Of a DNA stretch of 64,000 nt, positions 44,798-53,865 are shown piece after piece (position 1 is the first letter of the stretch; the number at the start of each line of letters is the position of its first letter). Location: NCBI RefSeq assembly GCF_002847305.1, contig NZ_CP025410.1, positions 1 through 64,000 of the forward strand. The letters are read 5' to 3'. The notes beneath the pieces were generated by a model. That model did not search any database and was not told the DNA's origin. It saw only the letters and a list, made by a program, of their open reading frames with translations. The translations under genes were made by a program, and so were the position numbers. This DNA comes from Paracoccus tegillarcae (GTDB taxonomy: Bacteria > Pseudomonadota > Alphaproteobacteria > Rhodobacterales > Rhodobacteraceae).

Positions 44798-45789
44798 CCG
44801 GCTATCTTCACAGCAAATTGGGCAGGATCGGGAACCTGTTGCGCGATCCCACGATGATCGAGGTGTCGTTCAACGGCGACGGACGCATCTGGACCGAACG
44901 GGCGGGCGAGGCCGTGATGACGGAAGCCCGTGTTCCGGGTCTTGATCCGCTCTACGCCCGCGATCTTGCCATGCAGATCGCCAATGATCAAAGCCTCGCC
45001 CTCTCGGATATGGCGCCGATGATCTCGGCCTCTGTTGCCTTCGAGGGGATCAACCTGCGCTGTCAGGCCATCGTCCCGCCGGCCTCGGCCAGTGGGACGG
45101 TGATTTCCATGCGTGTGTTTCGCGCCCGCGCGTCAGGGTCTGAGCCGCATCGCTTCGGCCTGTTGCGCGATGTCGGACGCTCTCTTGAGGATGAACGGGC
45201 CGACATTCTGGGGCGGCTGAAGGCCGGACTCAGGTTAGGGTCTGAAGACGAACTCGATGCCTTTTGTCGCGAAGTGGTCGGCCAGCGCCTGAATGTGCTG
45301 ATCTCCGGGATCACCTCGGGCGGCAAGACCGAACTGTCCCGTCGCCTGCTCTGGATGGTCGAGCCGGATCAGCGGCTGGCGCTGATTCAGGATGCCAACG
45401 AGCTTCTGCCCGACCTGCCGAATGTCGTGAACCTGATTGCCGATCGCAAGGAGACCTCGCCCCGCTCGGCCGACAAGCTGCTGGAAGCCACCCTTCGCCT
45501 GCGTCCTGACCGCATCATCGTCGGTGAGCTGCGCGGCATCGAGGCGATCACCTTCCTGGAGGCGATCAACACCGGCCATGAAGGCTCGTTCACGACGATC
45601 CATGCCCATTCGGCCCGCAAGGCGCTGGATCGTCTGGCCTTCATGGTCTCGAAGGGCGGCCTCGGCATGACCTATGCCGAGATCCACCGCTATGTCCGCA
45701 ACGCCATCGATGTGGTGATCCAGGTGGGCCGCTCGGGCGACCGGCGCGGCGTCATGGAAATCTGGATGCCCGCCCTCGAAGACGCGTAA
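44794..45789 (+). CDS. virB11: VirB11-like traffic ATPase
   Basis: 331 residues. Walker A GITSGGKTEL (~171), Asp box (LALIQDANELLPDLPN), Walker B/His box region LRPDRIIVGELRG (~250) and GSFTTIHAHSARKALDRL. Hexameric ATPase that switches between pilus building and DNA transfer. Overlaps virB10 by four bases. Confidence 0.93.
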   Translation: MTGYLHSKLGRIGNLLRDPTMIEVSFNGDGRIWTERAGEAVMTEARVPGLDPLYARDLAMQIANDQSLALSDMAPMISASVAFEGINLRCQAIVPPASASGTVISMRVFRARASGSEPHRFGLLRDVGRSLEDERADILGRLKAGLRLGSEDELDAFCREVVGQRLNVLISGITSGGKTELSRRLLWMVEPDQRLALIQDANELLPDLPNVVNLIADRKETSPRSADKLLEATLRLRPDRIIVGELRGIEAITFLEAINTGHEGSFTTIHAHSARKALDRLAFMVSKGGLGMTYAEIHRYVRNAIDVVIQVGRSGDRRGVMEIWMPALEDA

Positions 45790-45867
45790 AGACCTCGACC
45801 CTGAAAAATTCACGATCACAGCCGAACGCATCGGCTGGCCTGGCGACTGAACCATGGAGGACTGACA

Positions 45868-46869
45868 ATGGCTGAAGAACGCCCGAACATGCTTTTGCGC
45901 GCGATGGATGCGGTTCAGAGCATCATGCGTCCCGATTATACCCAAAACCGCGAGGTTCAGCGCGCCGCCGCGCTGGCCGAGGCGACCGGACGCCGCGAAC
46001 TCGTCGACGCGGCCCGGGCCGAGGCGATGGACGCTTTATCCCGCCTCGGTGAATTGCCTGTCGCCGAACGCGAAGAGGAAATGCGGAATGAAGGCATCGA
46101 TCCGACCGTAACCTCGGATTGGGACAGCGCGGATTGGACCGACAGAGCGAAACTGGAGGCAAAGGTCTCGGCCGATGTGCTGGCCTGGGCCGAGAGCAAC
46201 AAACTTGATCTGAATGTCCACGAAGATCGGCTTGCCGCCTATGCCGGCGTAAGCGAGGCCTATGATGAGGCTCATCTGGCGGTCAACTTCAACGATTGGG
46301 TGAAGACCTCCGCGATACCGCTTTCTGAACATCCGATTTTCGGTGATGGCGAACAGCAGGCCCAGGAAGATCCCCAAGCTGATCTGCTTCGCCGGCAAGA
46401 GGAAGCCGTGGCTGCGGGCCGCGAAGCCGAGGCGCGGGGCGAGCGCGTCCTCTATGTCCATGGCAGACCTTATGTCGATCCCGGCAACGATCCCGTTCAT
46501 TCAGAGGGCGAACAGCGTGAGGCGGGGATGACGGATGCCCGTGCATCCCGCATCACCACGGCCTTCTCCGATATGGCCGATGCGGTTGCAGCGGGCGAGC
46601 GTCCTGAATTTCGCACGGCAAAGATGGCCGAAGCCTTCTGGTCGGATCTCGAAGCCAGATACGGTGATGGCATCATCGAGCGCCTGCGCGCCGGTGACAG
46701 TTCCGACCTTGCGCAGGATGTGACCGACCGCAGCCGGCTTCAACTGGTGGGTGCAGCCGTCCGGATGGTGGCTGAAGGCCATGCCGTTCTGCGCGATCCG
46801 GTGCAGGAACCTGTGCAGGTTCAGACCAACGCCCTCGACCGCGATAGCGGTCCCGATCTTGATCTGTGA
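45868..46869 (+). CDS. Hypothetical between virB11 and virD4; shares a domain with the relaxase C-terminus
   Basis: 333 residues, acidic and helical, GGAGG ribosome-binding site. The C-terminal ~80 residues (EFRTAKMAEAFWSDLEARYG, DGIIERLRAGDSSDLAQDVT, DRSRLQLVGAAVRMVAEGHA) resemble the end of the relaxase at 49060 (EEQAERFTNDLKERYGDDVV, RRIAQGDDRALAVDFPDADR). Lying directly before virD4, it may link relaxosome and coupling protein through this shared unit. No named family recognised. Confidence 0.65.
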   Translation: MAEERPNMLLRAMDAVQSIMRPDYTQNREVQRAAALAEATGRRELVDAARAEAMDALSRLGELPVAEREEEMRNEGIDPTVTSDWDSADWTDRAKLEAKVSADVLAWAESNKLDLNVHEDRLAAYAGVSEAYDEAHLAVNFNDWVKTSAIPLSEHPIFGDGEQQAQEDPQADLLRRQEEAVAAGREAEARGERVLYVHGRPYVDPGNDPVHSEGEQREAGMTDARASRITTAFSDMADAVAAGERPEFRTAKMAEAFWSDLEARYGDGIIERLRAGDSSDLAQDVTDRSRLQLVGAAVRMVAEGHAVLRDPVQEPVQVQTNALDRDSGPDLDL

Positions 46870-46879
46870 GGGGGACGCC

Positions 46880-48982
46880 ATGAACCGCACCCTGCTCGCC
46901 GTTCCCTTCGGTCTCATTTGCGGCGCGGTCCTCGGCGCCATGGTTGGCGGGATCTGGCTCGCCTGGCATCTGGGCCTCGACGTGAACAGCGCCAATCCCT
47001 TCGTGCTCCTGACCGACTATCCCGGTTACCAGGCCGCACAGGACAATCCCTGGCGCTTTGCCTATGGCATTATGATCGCCGTGTCCCTGGCCTTCGGTCT
47101 CGCGGCGCTGGTCATCAGCTTCGGGCATCAGCTAACCCAATATGGTCAGGCACATTTCCAGAGCCGGAGGGAAATGCGCCGCAACGATCTTCTGAAGCCC
47201 GTGGGCAGCGGCCTTGTCTATGGGAAGATCTACCGCCTTGGCCTGATCGGCCGTCGCTTCCTCTCCGGTCGGTTTATCTCGGCAGTCTATGACAAGTTCC
47301 CGCACTGCCTCGTGGTCGCGCCCACCCGCGCCGGCAAGGGCGTGGGTTATGTCAACCCGAACGTCCTCCTGTTCCCCGGCTCCGTCGTGGTCCTCGATGT
47401 GAAGGGCGAGATCTTCGAGGCGACGTCCCGACATCGTGTCTCGATGGGCGATGAGGTGTTCCGCTTCGCCCCCTTCGACTTCGAGCATTCCAGCCATCGC
47501 TATAACCCGCTGGAACGGGTGGCGAGGATCATGCATCCCGCTGAACGCTATACGGAACTGGCAAAGATCGCAGACTATTTCCTGACCGTATCGGAGAAGG
47601 GCAATGCTAGTGACTTCCTCTCGGAAGGCCGGCAGCTCTTCGTCGCGGCGGGGCTGCTGGCCATCGAGCGCGGTCGGCCGACCATCGGTGAAATCAACCG
47701 CATCCTCTTTGGCCAGGGCGCATCGCAGGCCGCCTATGCCAGTCATGCGATCGAGGTCAAACACCCCAATGCGGCCGAGACCTTCCGCAAATTCACCGCT
47801 TATGACGGCAAGGTCCTGTCCTCCCATGCCTCTGTCCTTGGCGGCGCTGGCATGGCGCTGTGGAACAACCCGGCGGTGGATTTTGCGACCGGGGGCAATG
47901 ATTTTTCCTTCGCTGATCTCCGCCGGCAGCCCATGTCCGTCTATCTGGTCGTCAATTCGGATTCGATCCAGACACTTGCCCCGCTGATCCGGCTGTTCTT
48001 CGGCGAGCTGATCGCGACCCTGCGCGCAACCATGCCCGATCCCGAACGCGAGCCCTGGCCCGTCAAGTTGGTACTCGACGAGTTTGACCAGCTGGGCCAC
48101 ATGAAAATCGTGGTGCAGGCGCTGAAACAGCTGGCCGGTCACGGCGCGCGGGTTTCCATCATTACGCAGTCGATCCCCGGCCTCGAAAAGATCTATGGCA
48201 AGGAAGACCGGCTGTCGATCGAAGCGGCCTGCGGGATGAAGCTCTATCTTGCGGCAAACGACAAGATGACGGCGCAGGAAGTGTCGGAATCGCTTGGCAA
48301 GACAACCAGGCTCTCGCTCAGCGACAGCTATGCGCCGGATAAAACCGGGCTTCTGCGCCGCACGATCTCGCGGCGAAATGAAGAGCGACCCCTGCTGTCG
48401 CCGGATGAAATCACCAAGCTCGACCGCAACCAGGTGATCCTGATCCCCGAGCGCCAGCAACCCATTCTGGCGCAGCGCATCGTCTATTACCAGGATCCGT
48501 ATTTCCAGAAGATCATGGCGGCACAGTCAGGCCCCCTGCCCTATCCGTCGCAGGCGCATCGCGAAATCGGCATGCTGAGCGAACAGGTTCAGGCCCTGAT
48601 CGGCCAGGTGACGGAACTCTCGAAGGTCCGGAAGATCGATTACGACAAGAAAACCGGTGGCGATCAGAAGGGTTCGGAACCCGATGCCGCCGCGCCTACA
48701 GAGCCGCAACCGAATGGACCCGTCGTGCCAGTAGGCGCAAGCGTTACGCCTGAAGAGCCTCGGAAGACCGAACAGATGGAGGCAATTGCAGAGGCAGCCG
48801 CAGATTTAGTTCAAGAAAGTGATAATTCGGACAATAATCGAGATGATGGGCAGCAAGAGATGAATTTTGGCTCCCAAAAGGAAAAAACATCGGTATCTCT
48901 CAACGATTTTGGTTTGCCACTGGAAGCCGCCCGAAAGCAGATGGCCGCTTTCACGAAAACCCACAGACTTAAAACAGGTTGA
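46880..48982 (+). CDS. virD4: VirD4/TraG type IV coupling protein
   Basis: 700 residues from the ATG at 46880. Two N-terminal membrane helices (LLAVPFGLICGAVLGAMVGG, YGIMIAVSLAFGLAALVISF), Walker A APTRAGKGVGYVNP (~146), DVKGEIFEATS, RYNPLERVA, and Walker B VKLVLDEFDQLGH (~395). A hydrophilic C-terminal tail (after ~575) is rich in Glu, Pro and Gln, and its last ~75 codons are A/T-richer than the rest. It feeds the relaxase-DNA complex into the channel. Ends at a bidirectional terminator. Confidence 0.93.
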   Translation: MNRTLLAVPFGLICGAVLGAMVGGIWLAWHLGLDVNSANPFVLLTDYPGYQAAQDNPWRFAYGIMIAVSLAFGLAALVISFGHQLTQYGQAHFQSRREMRRNDLLKPVGSGLVYGKIYRLGLIGRRFLSGRFISAVYDKFPHCLVVAPTRAGKGVGYVNPNVLLFPGSVVVLDVKGEIFEATSRHRVSMGDEVFRFAPFDFEHSSHRYNPLERVARIMHPAERYTELAKIADYFLTVSEKGNASDFLSEGRQLFVAAGLLAIERGRPTIGEINRILFGQGASQAAYASHAIEVKHPNAAETFRKFTAYDGKVLSSHASVLGGAGMALWNNPAVDFATGGNDFSFADLRRQPMSVYLVVNSDSIQTLAPLIRLFFGELIATLRATMPDPEREPWPVKLVLDEFDQLGHMKIVVQALKQLAGHGARVSIITQSIPGLEKIYGKEDRLSIEAACGMKLYLAANDKMTAQEVSESLGKTTRLSLSDSYAPDKTGLLRRTISRRNEERPLLSPDEITKLDRNQVILIPERQQPILAQRIVYYQDPYFQKIMAAQSGPLPYPSQAHREIGMLSEQVQALIGQVTELSKVRKIDYDKKTGGDQKGSEPDAAAPTEPQPNGPVVPVGASVTPEEPRKTEQMEAIAEAAADLVQESDNSDNNRDDGQQEMNFGSQKEKTSVSLNDFGLPLEAARKQMAAFTKTHRLKTG

Positions 48983-49008
48983 CGAACAGCTGACTGAGTA
49001 AAAGAATA

Positions 49009-49038
49009 AAAAAGCGCGGGGTCGTCCCCGCGCTTTTT
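49009..49038. terminator. Bidirectional terminator between virD4 and the relaxase gene
   Basis: AAAAAGCGCGGGG, loop TCGT, CCCCGCGCTTTTT: a 13-bp perfect stem with T runs on both strands. It separates two convergent transcripts. Confidence 0.88.
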
Positions 49039-49059
49039 GCATGTCTCCGATACCTTGGA

Positions 49060-50907
49060 TCAGATGCTCCAGCCGTCGTCGCGATCCTGCGATTGATCGT
49101 GAGATGGCGTATCGCGTTCTTTAAGCCGCACTTCTGCCTCTTCGGCTTCGCGTAGGGTAATCCCAAGGCTCTGATGGTTCTTGGCGGCCGACATGATCGA
49201 CAGCGCAACGTCACGGCGCCTGTCGGCATCGGGGAAGTCCACAGCCAAAGCGCGGTCATCGCCTTGCGCGATACGGCGAACCACGTCGTCGCCATAGCGT
49301 TCTTTCAGATCGTTGGTGAACCGCTCGGCCTGTTCCTCATGACCGAATTGAAGATCCTGCCCCTGCGATGCCCCTTGCGCCATACTGGACAGCGTGCGGG
49401 TCAGACGGTCGTTGCTGTTGTGCTGCTCCCGCTCCAAGACCCTATCCAGCACCGCCGCCGCGCTGGAATAAAAGCCATCGACCAGCTCGGCCGCCAAGCT
49501 GCGGTCCTTCTCACGGGTCAGATCGAGCCGCTTTGCCTCGGCAACGGCCAATAGATCGGCCTTCATCCATTCCCGTTCCTGCCAGGCGTTCCCTGCCCCG
49601 GTGTCCAGGCGCGCAGCGATGATCTCGGGACGGATGCCGATCTTCGCACCCTCTGCCTGAACGTCGCGCCGCATTTCGCCGGATGCGATCGGACTGATTT
49701 CAACCGACCTTCCCTCCCGGTTAATCTGGTCTGTATCCAAGCGCGTCTGGTAGATTGCAGCCCTCGCGCCGCGCCGCATCAGCGCGGCGCCCCGCTCGTC
49801 ACCAAGTGCCTCCAGAACATTTCCGCTGATCTCATAAAGCTCACGGCGCACATCATTTCTTTCATGCGCGGGCTTCGCGGCCACAAGATCTTCAGCGTTT
49901 TCAAACCATCCTGCAAATTCCTGACGTAGATCGGAGCGGGTCGTTACGGCATCTGATTGCATCGTGATCTCCATATCTTTGGGTAAAATGATTCCGCCGC
50001 GCTCAAGGACCGAAGCTGCTTTGGTAAGATTGGCCGCGATCTCGGCCTGTAATACTTGGTCGGCAATGCCCGCCAGACTGCGGGACAGCGTGGCTGTGAC
50101 AGCGATCTCGGCCAGAGCATCTGCAAGCGCCCTGCCCTCGCGCATGCGCTCACGAACCGGGCGGTGCTCACGCTTCGCGCCCTCGATCTCGGCGCGCGAT
50201 GGTCCATAACTCAAGATGCCGCGCTCAAGCCGCGACGTCGCATCGAGCTGAACACCGTCCTCCGCCGCGATCTCGACAATTCGTTCCTTCATCATGCCGA
50301 GATTGAAGACATGGGATTTCGCCATGAAAAACCATGTCCTGTTAGCGATACCGCGATTGTTCACGACAATATGGACATGCGGATTTGCGCGGTCGGTGTG
50401 TAGCGCCGCGACATAGGCCCACTCGTCCTCGGCATGTATGCCCGACTGGAACATCTCCGAGGCCCAGGCCTCGGCGATCAGCTTCGCCTTTTTCGGCGAC
50501 AGATCAGCCGGGAAGGACAGCAGCAGATGGGTCGTCTGACCGTTCTTCGGGGCTCCACTCCATCCGTCGCTCCACATCTCCACGATTTCCTTGCGCTCTT
50601 CGCGGCTGAGCGAGCGTCCGTCAGGATCGTGTTCGATCATATTCCCGAAAAGCGAAGTCGATTTCCCGAAGAGGTAATCCATCTGCATGCCGAGCTGCTT
50701 GGCCGAATGCGTTCCGCCGCGCGAGATCTTCTTCAGCACAACTGAGTTCGATCCTTGCGCCATCCGCCACAGGTTGCGGGCCTTCGCGCTGAAACCGAAC
50801 CGATTAAAGGATTGCCTTGCCGTATCAGTCAGCGAACGGGCCGCCCCTGCCAGATTTCGGCGGAATTCAATCTCACCGATCAGGTCGCGGGCAATCGAGC
50901 TAGACAT
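49060..50907 (-). CDS. Relaxase, VirD2/MobP type
   Basis: 615 residues from the ATG at 50907, overlapping the mobC-like stop. N-terminal relaxase domain with AKQLGMQMDYLFGKS, HLLLSFPADLSPKKAKLIAE and the metal-binding motif HTDRANPHVHIVVNNRG (~169-185; three His). The catalytic Tyr is probably in the first ~90 residues (MDYLFGK), not confirmed. The C-terminal ~110 residues share a unit with the protein at 45868. It nicks oriT and pilots the strand into the recipient. Confidence 0.88.
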   Translation of the reverse strand: MSSSIARDLIGEIEFRRNLAGAARSLTDTARQSFNRFGFSAKARNLWRMAQGSNSVVLKKISRGGTHSAKQLGMQMDYLFGKSTSLFGNMIEHDPDGRSLSREERKEIVEMWSDGWSGAPKNGQTTHLLLSFPADLSPKKAKLIAEAWASEMFQSGIHAEDEWAYVAALHTDRANPHVHIVVNNRGIANRTWFFMAKSHVFNLGMMKERIVEIAAEDGVQLDATSRLERGILSYGPSRAEIEGAKREHRPVRERMREGRALADALAEIAVTATLSRSLAGIADQVLQAEIAANLTKAASVLERGGIILPKDMEITMQSDAVTTRSDLRQEFAGWFENAEDLVAAKPAHERNDVRRELYEISGNVLEALGDERGAALMRRGARAAIYQTRLDTDQINREGRSVEISPIASGEMRRDVQAEGAKIGIRPEIIAARLDTGAGNAWQEREWMKADLLAVAEAKRLDLTREKDRSLAAELVDGFYSSAAAVLDRVLEREQHNSNDRLTRTLSSMAQGASQGQDLQFGHEEQAERFTNDLKERYGDDVVRRIAQGDDRALAVDFPDADRRRDVALSIMSAAKNHQSLGITLREAEEAEVRLKERDTPSHDQSQDRDDGWSI

Positions 50908-51448
50908 GATCTGCCCCGCTGTATTTTTCATAGAGACGAACGCCTTTCCGGCGTTGTTCGTCCACCACCGTCTTCAGAAAATTCCGTGTCTCCGGTAGCA
51001 CGCGGCGCAGTTCATTGATCTCGCGCCACTGATTCTGAAGCAGGTCCGTCTTGCCCCGGTTTGCCGCCAGGGCAATCTGGTTGATGTTGACTCCGATCTT
51101 GTGAAGCTCGGTTTGGATGCCCGCCAGAGCACGCGCTTCCTCCGGTTCAAACTCCAGAAGCCCGACCGCGAGACGCAAAAGCGACCGCAGCGCATCGGAA
51201 TTAGTGGCGTAACCACGACGATCCTTCAGCCTCTCCAAAGCCGCAATCTCGGTTTTCGACAGCCTTATACCGACAGTCTTTCCGGTCGTCGTGCTCGCTG
51301 TGGAGCTTCCCATCTCGCGTGTTTTGATCTGACTGACGGCCGATCGCGTCACCTCAAACTCTCGGGCAAGCACCGAAGCCGCTTCTCCAGCCTTGAGGCG
51401 GCGAACTAACGTTTTTCGTTGATCTGGGGTGAGACGTGAGCGGTTCAT
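50900..51448 (-). CDS. MobC-like relaxosome accessory protein
   Basis: 182 residues from the Met at 51448 (MNRSRLTPDQRK). N-terminal HTH (KTLVRRLKAGEAASVLAREF, EVTRSAVSQIKT) then an RHH-like VGIRLSKTEIAALERLKDRR and the MobC segment GIQTELHKIGVNINQIALAA followed by ELRRVLPETRNFLK. MobC proteins bind oriT and assist the relaxase, whose gene it overlaps by eight bases. The added HTH may repress the mob promoter. Confidence 0.8.
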   Translation of the reverse strand: MNRSRLTPDQRKTLVRRLKAGEAASVLAREFEVTRSAVSQIKTREMGSSTASTTTGKTVGIRLSKTEIAALERLKDRRGYATNSDALRSLLRLAVGLLEFEPEEARALAGIQTELHKIGVNINQIALAANRGKTDLLQNQWREINELRRVLPETRNFLKTVVDEQRRKGVRLYEKYSGADHV

Positions 51449-51780
51449 CGCGGTCAATCAAGTTTAGTTAACATTATGCATTTCCTGCCATGTCCTATTT
51501 GTGCCAGATACCGCCTCAACCGTCAACGCTTGCGTAGGTTGAGAGGCCGGGTATTGCTGAGAGAAGCGAAGCAATGGCCGAGCGGGATCGATACTGCTGT
51601 TGGGATCGTAGACCCCTCAATTTTGCCCCAGAGAGGCCATCTGAACCCGAGGCGCCAATGGGTGCAGATTGCCCATCACGCGCCGTAGGGCGGCTTGTAG
51701 TGGCTCTACTGGCGTAGCCATGCCCATCCCGGCGCCGACACCAACGCTTAGCTCTGCCGGAACCGTCGAACCTTAAATTT
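51449..51780. other. Control region upstream of mobC; candidate oriT
   Basis: No gene. Contains an inverted repeat CTCAACC (51515-51521) / GGTTGAG (51537-51543) with a 15-base loop, located 67 bases upstream of the mob operon and next to the heptad array, where oriT is commonly found. No known nick consensus was recognised. Confidence 0.35.
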
Positions 51781-52094
51781 GTCGTTTGGCATTTGTCATG
51801 CGTCATTTGTCGCAAGCCAGACACCTCACTCTTGTAACATTTCCTCGCTTGGCTTCGTCATTTGTCTTTCGCCTTTAGCCATTTGTCGTTCGGCAATCGC
51901 CGTTCGGCGCTGGTCATACGTCTATCGGCTTTTGTCATTCGGCATTTGCCTAATGTCATACGTCATTTGCGAATCGTCATCGGGCATGCGTCATATGCCT
52001 ATCGTCTTTTGTCCTATGTCGTTTGTCCTATGTCCTTTGTCATGTGGCAATAGGCAGTTGTCCGTCGCCTTGCGTCATGGGGCATTTGTCGATA
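51781..52094. repeat. Heptanucleotide tandem array (centromere or overdrive-like)
   Basis: From 51857 to 52094, 34 consecutive 7-base units keep register without a single indel. Each (one exception, GCG) has the form G-T/G/C-C followed by four bases; consensus GTCATTT. Six more units lie at 51781-51822, then 28 bases (four degenerate heptads) and one six-base unit. It ends 40 bases before a parA start. Heptad arrays bound by RHH proteins are known as parS sites (for example pSM19035). The gene pair downstream supplies a ParA-type ATPase and an RHH protein. Confidence 0.85.
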
Positions 52095-52134
52095 AGCTGG
52101 CCTTCGAGCCCCATCAACCAGAGCAACCTGCATC

Positions 52135-52854
52135 ATGAAGACCGGAACCAGAGTCATCACAGCAATGAACCGCAAGGGCGGCTGTGGGAAAACAACGCTC
52201 ATCCGCGGGCTTGCTTCCGCTGCGGTCGCAACAGGAAACAAGGTCACGATTTTCGATACCGATGGGAGCGAAAGTCTGTCTGCTTGGAAGCAGCGCTCTC
52301 AGGAAGCGGGTGACTGGAACGAAATGGTCAACCTGATCACCACCCTGGATGCCAAGAAGGTTGAGCGGGGAGTTGAAGCAATCTTTGCTCAGCCCCAAGA
52401 GGATCATCTGATTCTGATTGATACCTTTGGGGGCGGCGCAGCGCCAAAGGCTCAGGATCTCATCGCAGACCTGTCACACCTGATCATCGTGCCTATGATG
52501 TTGAGCGAAGATGATCTGGCGGAAACTCTAGCCACTGGTCAATGGTACATCAATCTCAGGAAGCGAGTAGATAACCCCGAGAACATCGCGCCATTTTTTG
52601 TATTGGGTAGTCGCATACCGGCGCAAATCTCCGTCTTTGAGCGCGAGATCCTTCAGGAGGCAATGTCAAAGTTGCCGGTACTTGACGAGTTCGTTCAATA
52701 CAGGAACGCGTATCTCAGGATGGGCAACGGGGTTCTTGGCGATGTTATCAGCAACATGCGCAATCGGGCAAACGCCGAACATATCAAGGACGCACTTGAT
52801 GAAATGACCGAACTCCTACGCCGCTTCGATGAAATCATCAAAGAGAACGAATAA
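52135..52854 (+). CDS. ParA / VirC1-like ATPase
   Basis: 239 residues. Deviant Walker A NRKGGCGKTT (~12-21), Walker A' FDTDGSESLSAW (~40), Walker B LILIDTFGGGAAPKA (~92). The D-T-D-G-S variant and lack of an N-terminal HTH place it among short ParA proteins like VirC1 and small-plasmid ParA. It would position plasmid or relaxosome using ATP. Stop and the next start overlap by one base, and the heptad array is its upstream region. Confidence 0.85.
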   Translation: MKTGTRVITAMNRKGGCGKTTLIRGLASAAVATGNKVTIFDTDGSESLSAWKQRSQEAGDWNEMVNLITTLDAKKVERGVEAIFAQPQEDHLILIDTFGGGAAPKAQDLIADLSHLIIVPMMLSEDDLAETLATGQWYINLRKRVDNPENIAPFFVLGSRIPAQISVFEREILQEAMSKLPVLDEFVQYRNAYLRMGNGVLGDVISNMRNRANAEHIKDALDEMTELLRRFDEIIKENE

Positions 52855-53510
52855 TGGCTCGCATGAAAAAGAAGAGCACGTTTTCAGCAAGAGACGAGAG
52901 ATTTGCTGCAAAGCTGGAAATGCCATCTGAAGATTTTCTTCCAACTCGTAAAACCACAGATGGGCCGCCAACAGAACTTCAGCTTGACCCAATCCCGCGC
53001 TCTGTCGGTGAGCCGACTGATCTTGTGCCGGACCGTTTTAAGCCGATGGGAAGCCGTCCGCCCGCAAATGGACCAAACACGGACACCGGGCGGCCGAAGG
53101 CTTCCGCCAGAGCAACCGTTGAAAAGGGCGGACAAGAGAAGGCGTCACCTATCGAGGTGAGACTTGCTTTCTATTGGTCGGCCGATCTGACGAAGAGGGC
53201 GGCAGTTTGGGCAGAAAAGGCCCGCTGCTCGGCAGGAACCATTTTGACAAAGGCCTGGGAAGCGAACCGAACAAAAATCATCGAGATGATGGAACAAGGC
53301 GTGAGGCACTCCGACGTTCCTCATGAAAATATCGGTGCAGCAGGTGCCCGGTTGTCATGTCGCATTCTGCTTACCCCAGAAGCACATGCGCGCTTGACGA
53401 CAGAGTTAGACCCAGAAGGTATCACCGGTATTTCTTCGTCACTTTCCCGATGGGTACGCCAAAAGGCGAGTCCCATGGTGGATGACTATTTAAAATCTGC
53501 CGGATACTAG
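52854..53510 (+). CDS. VirC2-like double ribbon-helix-helix DNA-binding protein
   Basis: 218 residues. The first ~95 are basic and Pro-rich, probably disordered. Two RHH units follow: IEVRLAFYWSADLTKRAAVW (strand then helix, ~97-130) and RLSCRILLTPEAHARLTTEL (~163-200). VirC2 of Agrobacterium has this single-chain tandem RHH fold and is encoded next to the ParA-like VirC1. Expected to bind the heptad array and recruit the ATPase, either for segregation or to stimulate transfer. Assigned by architecture and context. Confidence 0.7.
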   Translation: MARMKKKSTFSARDERFAAKLEMPSEDFLPTRKTTDGPPTELQLDPIPRSVGEPTDLVPDRFKPMGSRPPANGPNTDTGRPKASARATVEKGGQEKASPIEVRLAFYWSADLTKRAAVWAEKARCSAGTILTKAWEANRTKIIEMMEQGVRHSDVPHENIGAAGARLSCRILLTPEAHARLTTELDPEGITGISSSLSRWVRQKASPMVDDYLKSAGY

Positions 53511-53865
53511 GCTCCAGACTTCCGCCGACGCTAACTCTGACTGGACCGCTATCACGATGGGCGCGGGCGCAGTTCTTGCCTCATTTCGATGCCTGGCTTA
53601 CCGGCAAAGGTCAATGATGCAGGGCCGGGGGGATTCGGCAAGCCGAACGCCCCCTATGGTGCTCACCAAGAGCTAAGGGGCTCCGCCCCCCGCGCCGGCG
53701 ATAAAAATCGACAGCGCCGTGTCCTCGGCTTCGCCTGCGGGCCGCACCACCCCTGTCGATTTTTCCCGCCTCTGCTACCCCCGGTCTCGGCGACGGCCAG
53801 GCCCCGAAAACGAATGTTTTCGGGGCTGTCCCAATCGGGCGCTCCAATTGGCAAAGGGGTGCCCC
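53511..53865. promoter_or_regulatory. Intergenic region with two large inverted repeats
   Basis: No gene seen up to 53865. AAAAATCGACAG (53703-53714) pairs with CTGTCGATTTTT (53753-53764), 38 bases apart. GCCCCGAAAAC (53801-53811) pairs with GTTTTCGGGGC (53816-53826) around GAAT. The second is a tight perfect hairpin with no T tail, 39 bases before the next start. They could terminate the parA operon, act as a single-strand origin, or regulate the next gene. Confidence 0.5.

Noticed and set aside
47132..48460. 442-codon minus-strand frame
   Set aside because: Antisense shadow of virD4.
51781..52094. CRISPR array or coding frames 51779-52138
   Set aside because: Unit is only 7 bases with no spacers; the apparent protein is the heptad pattern translated.
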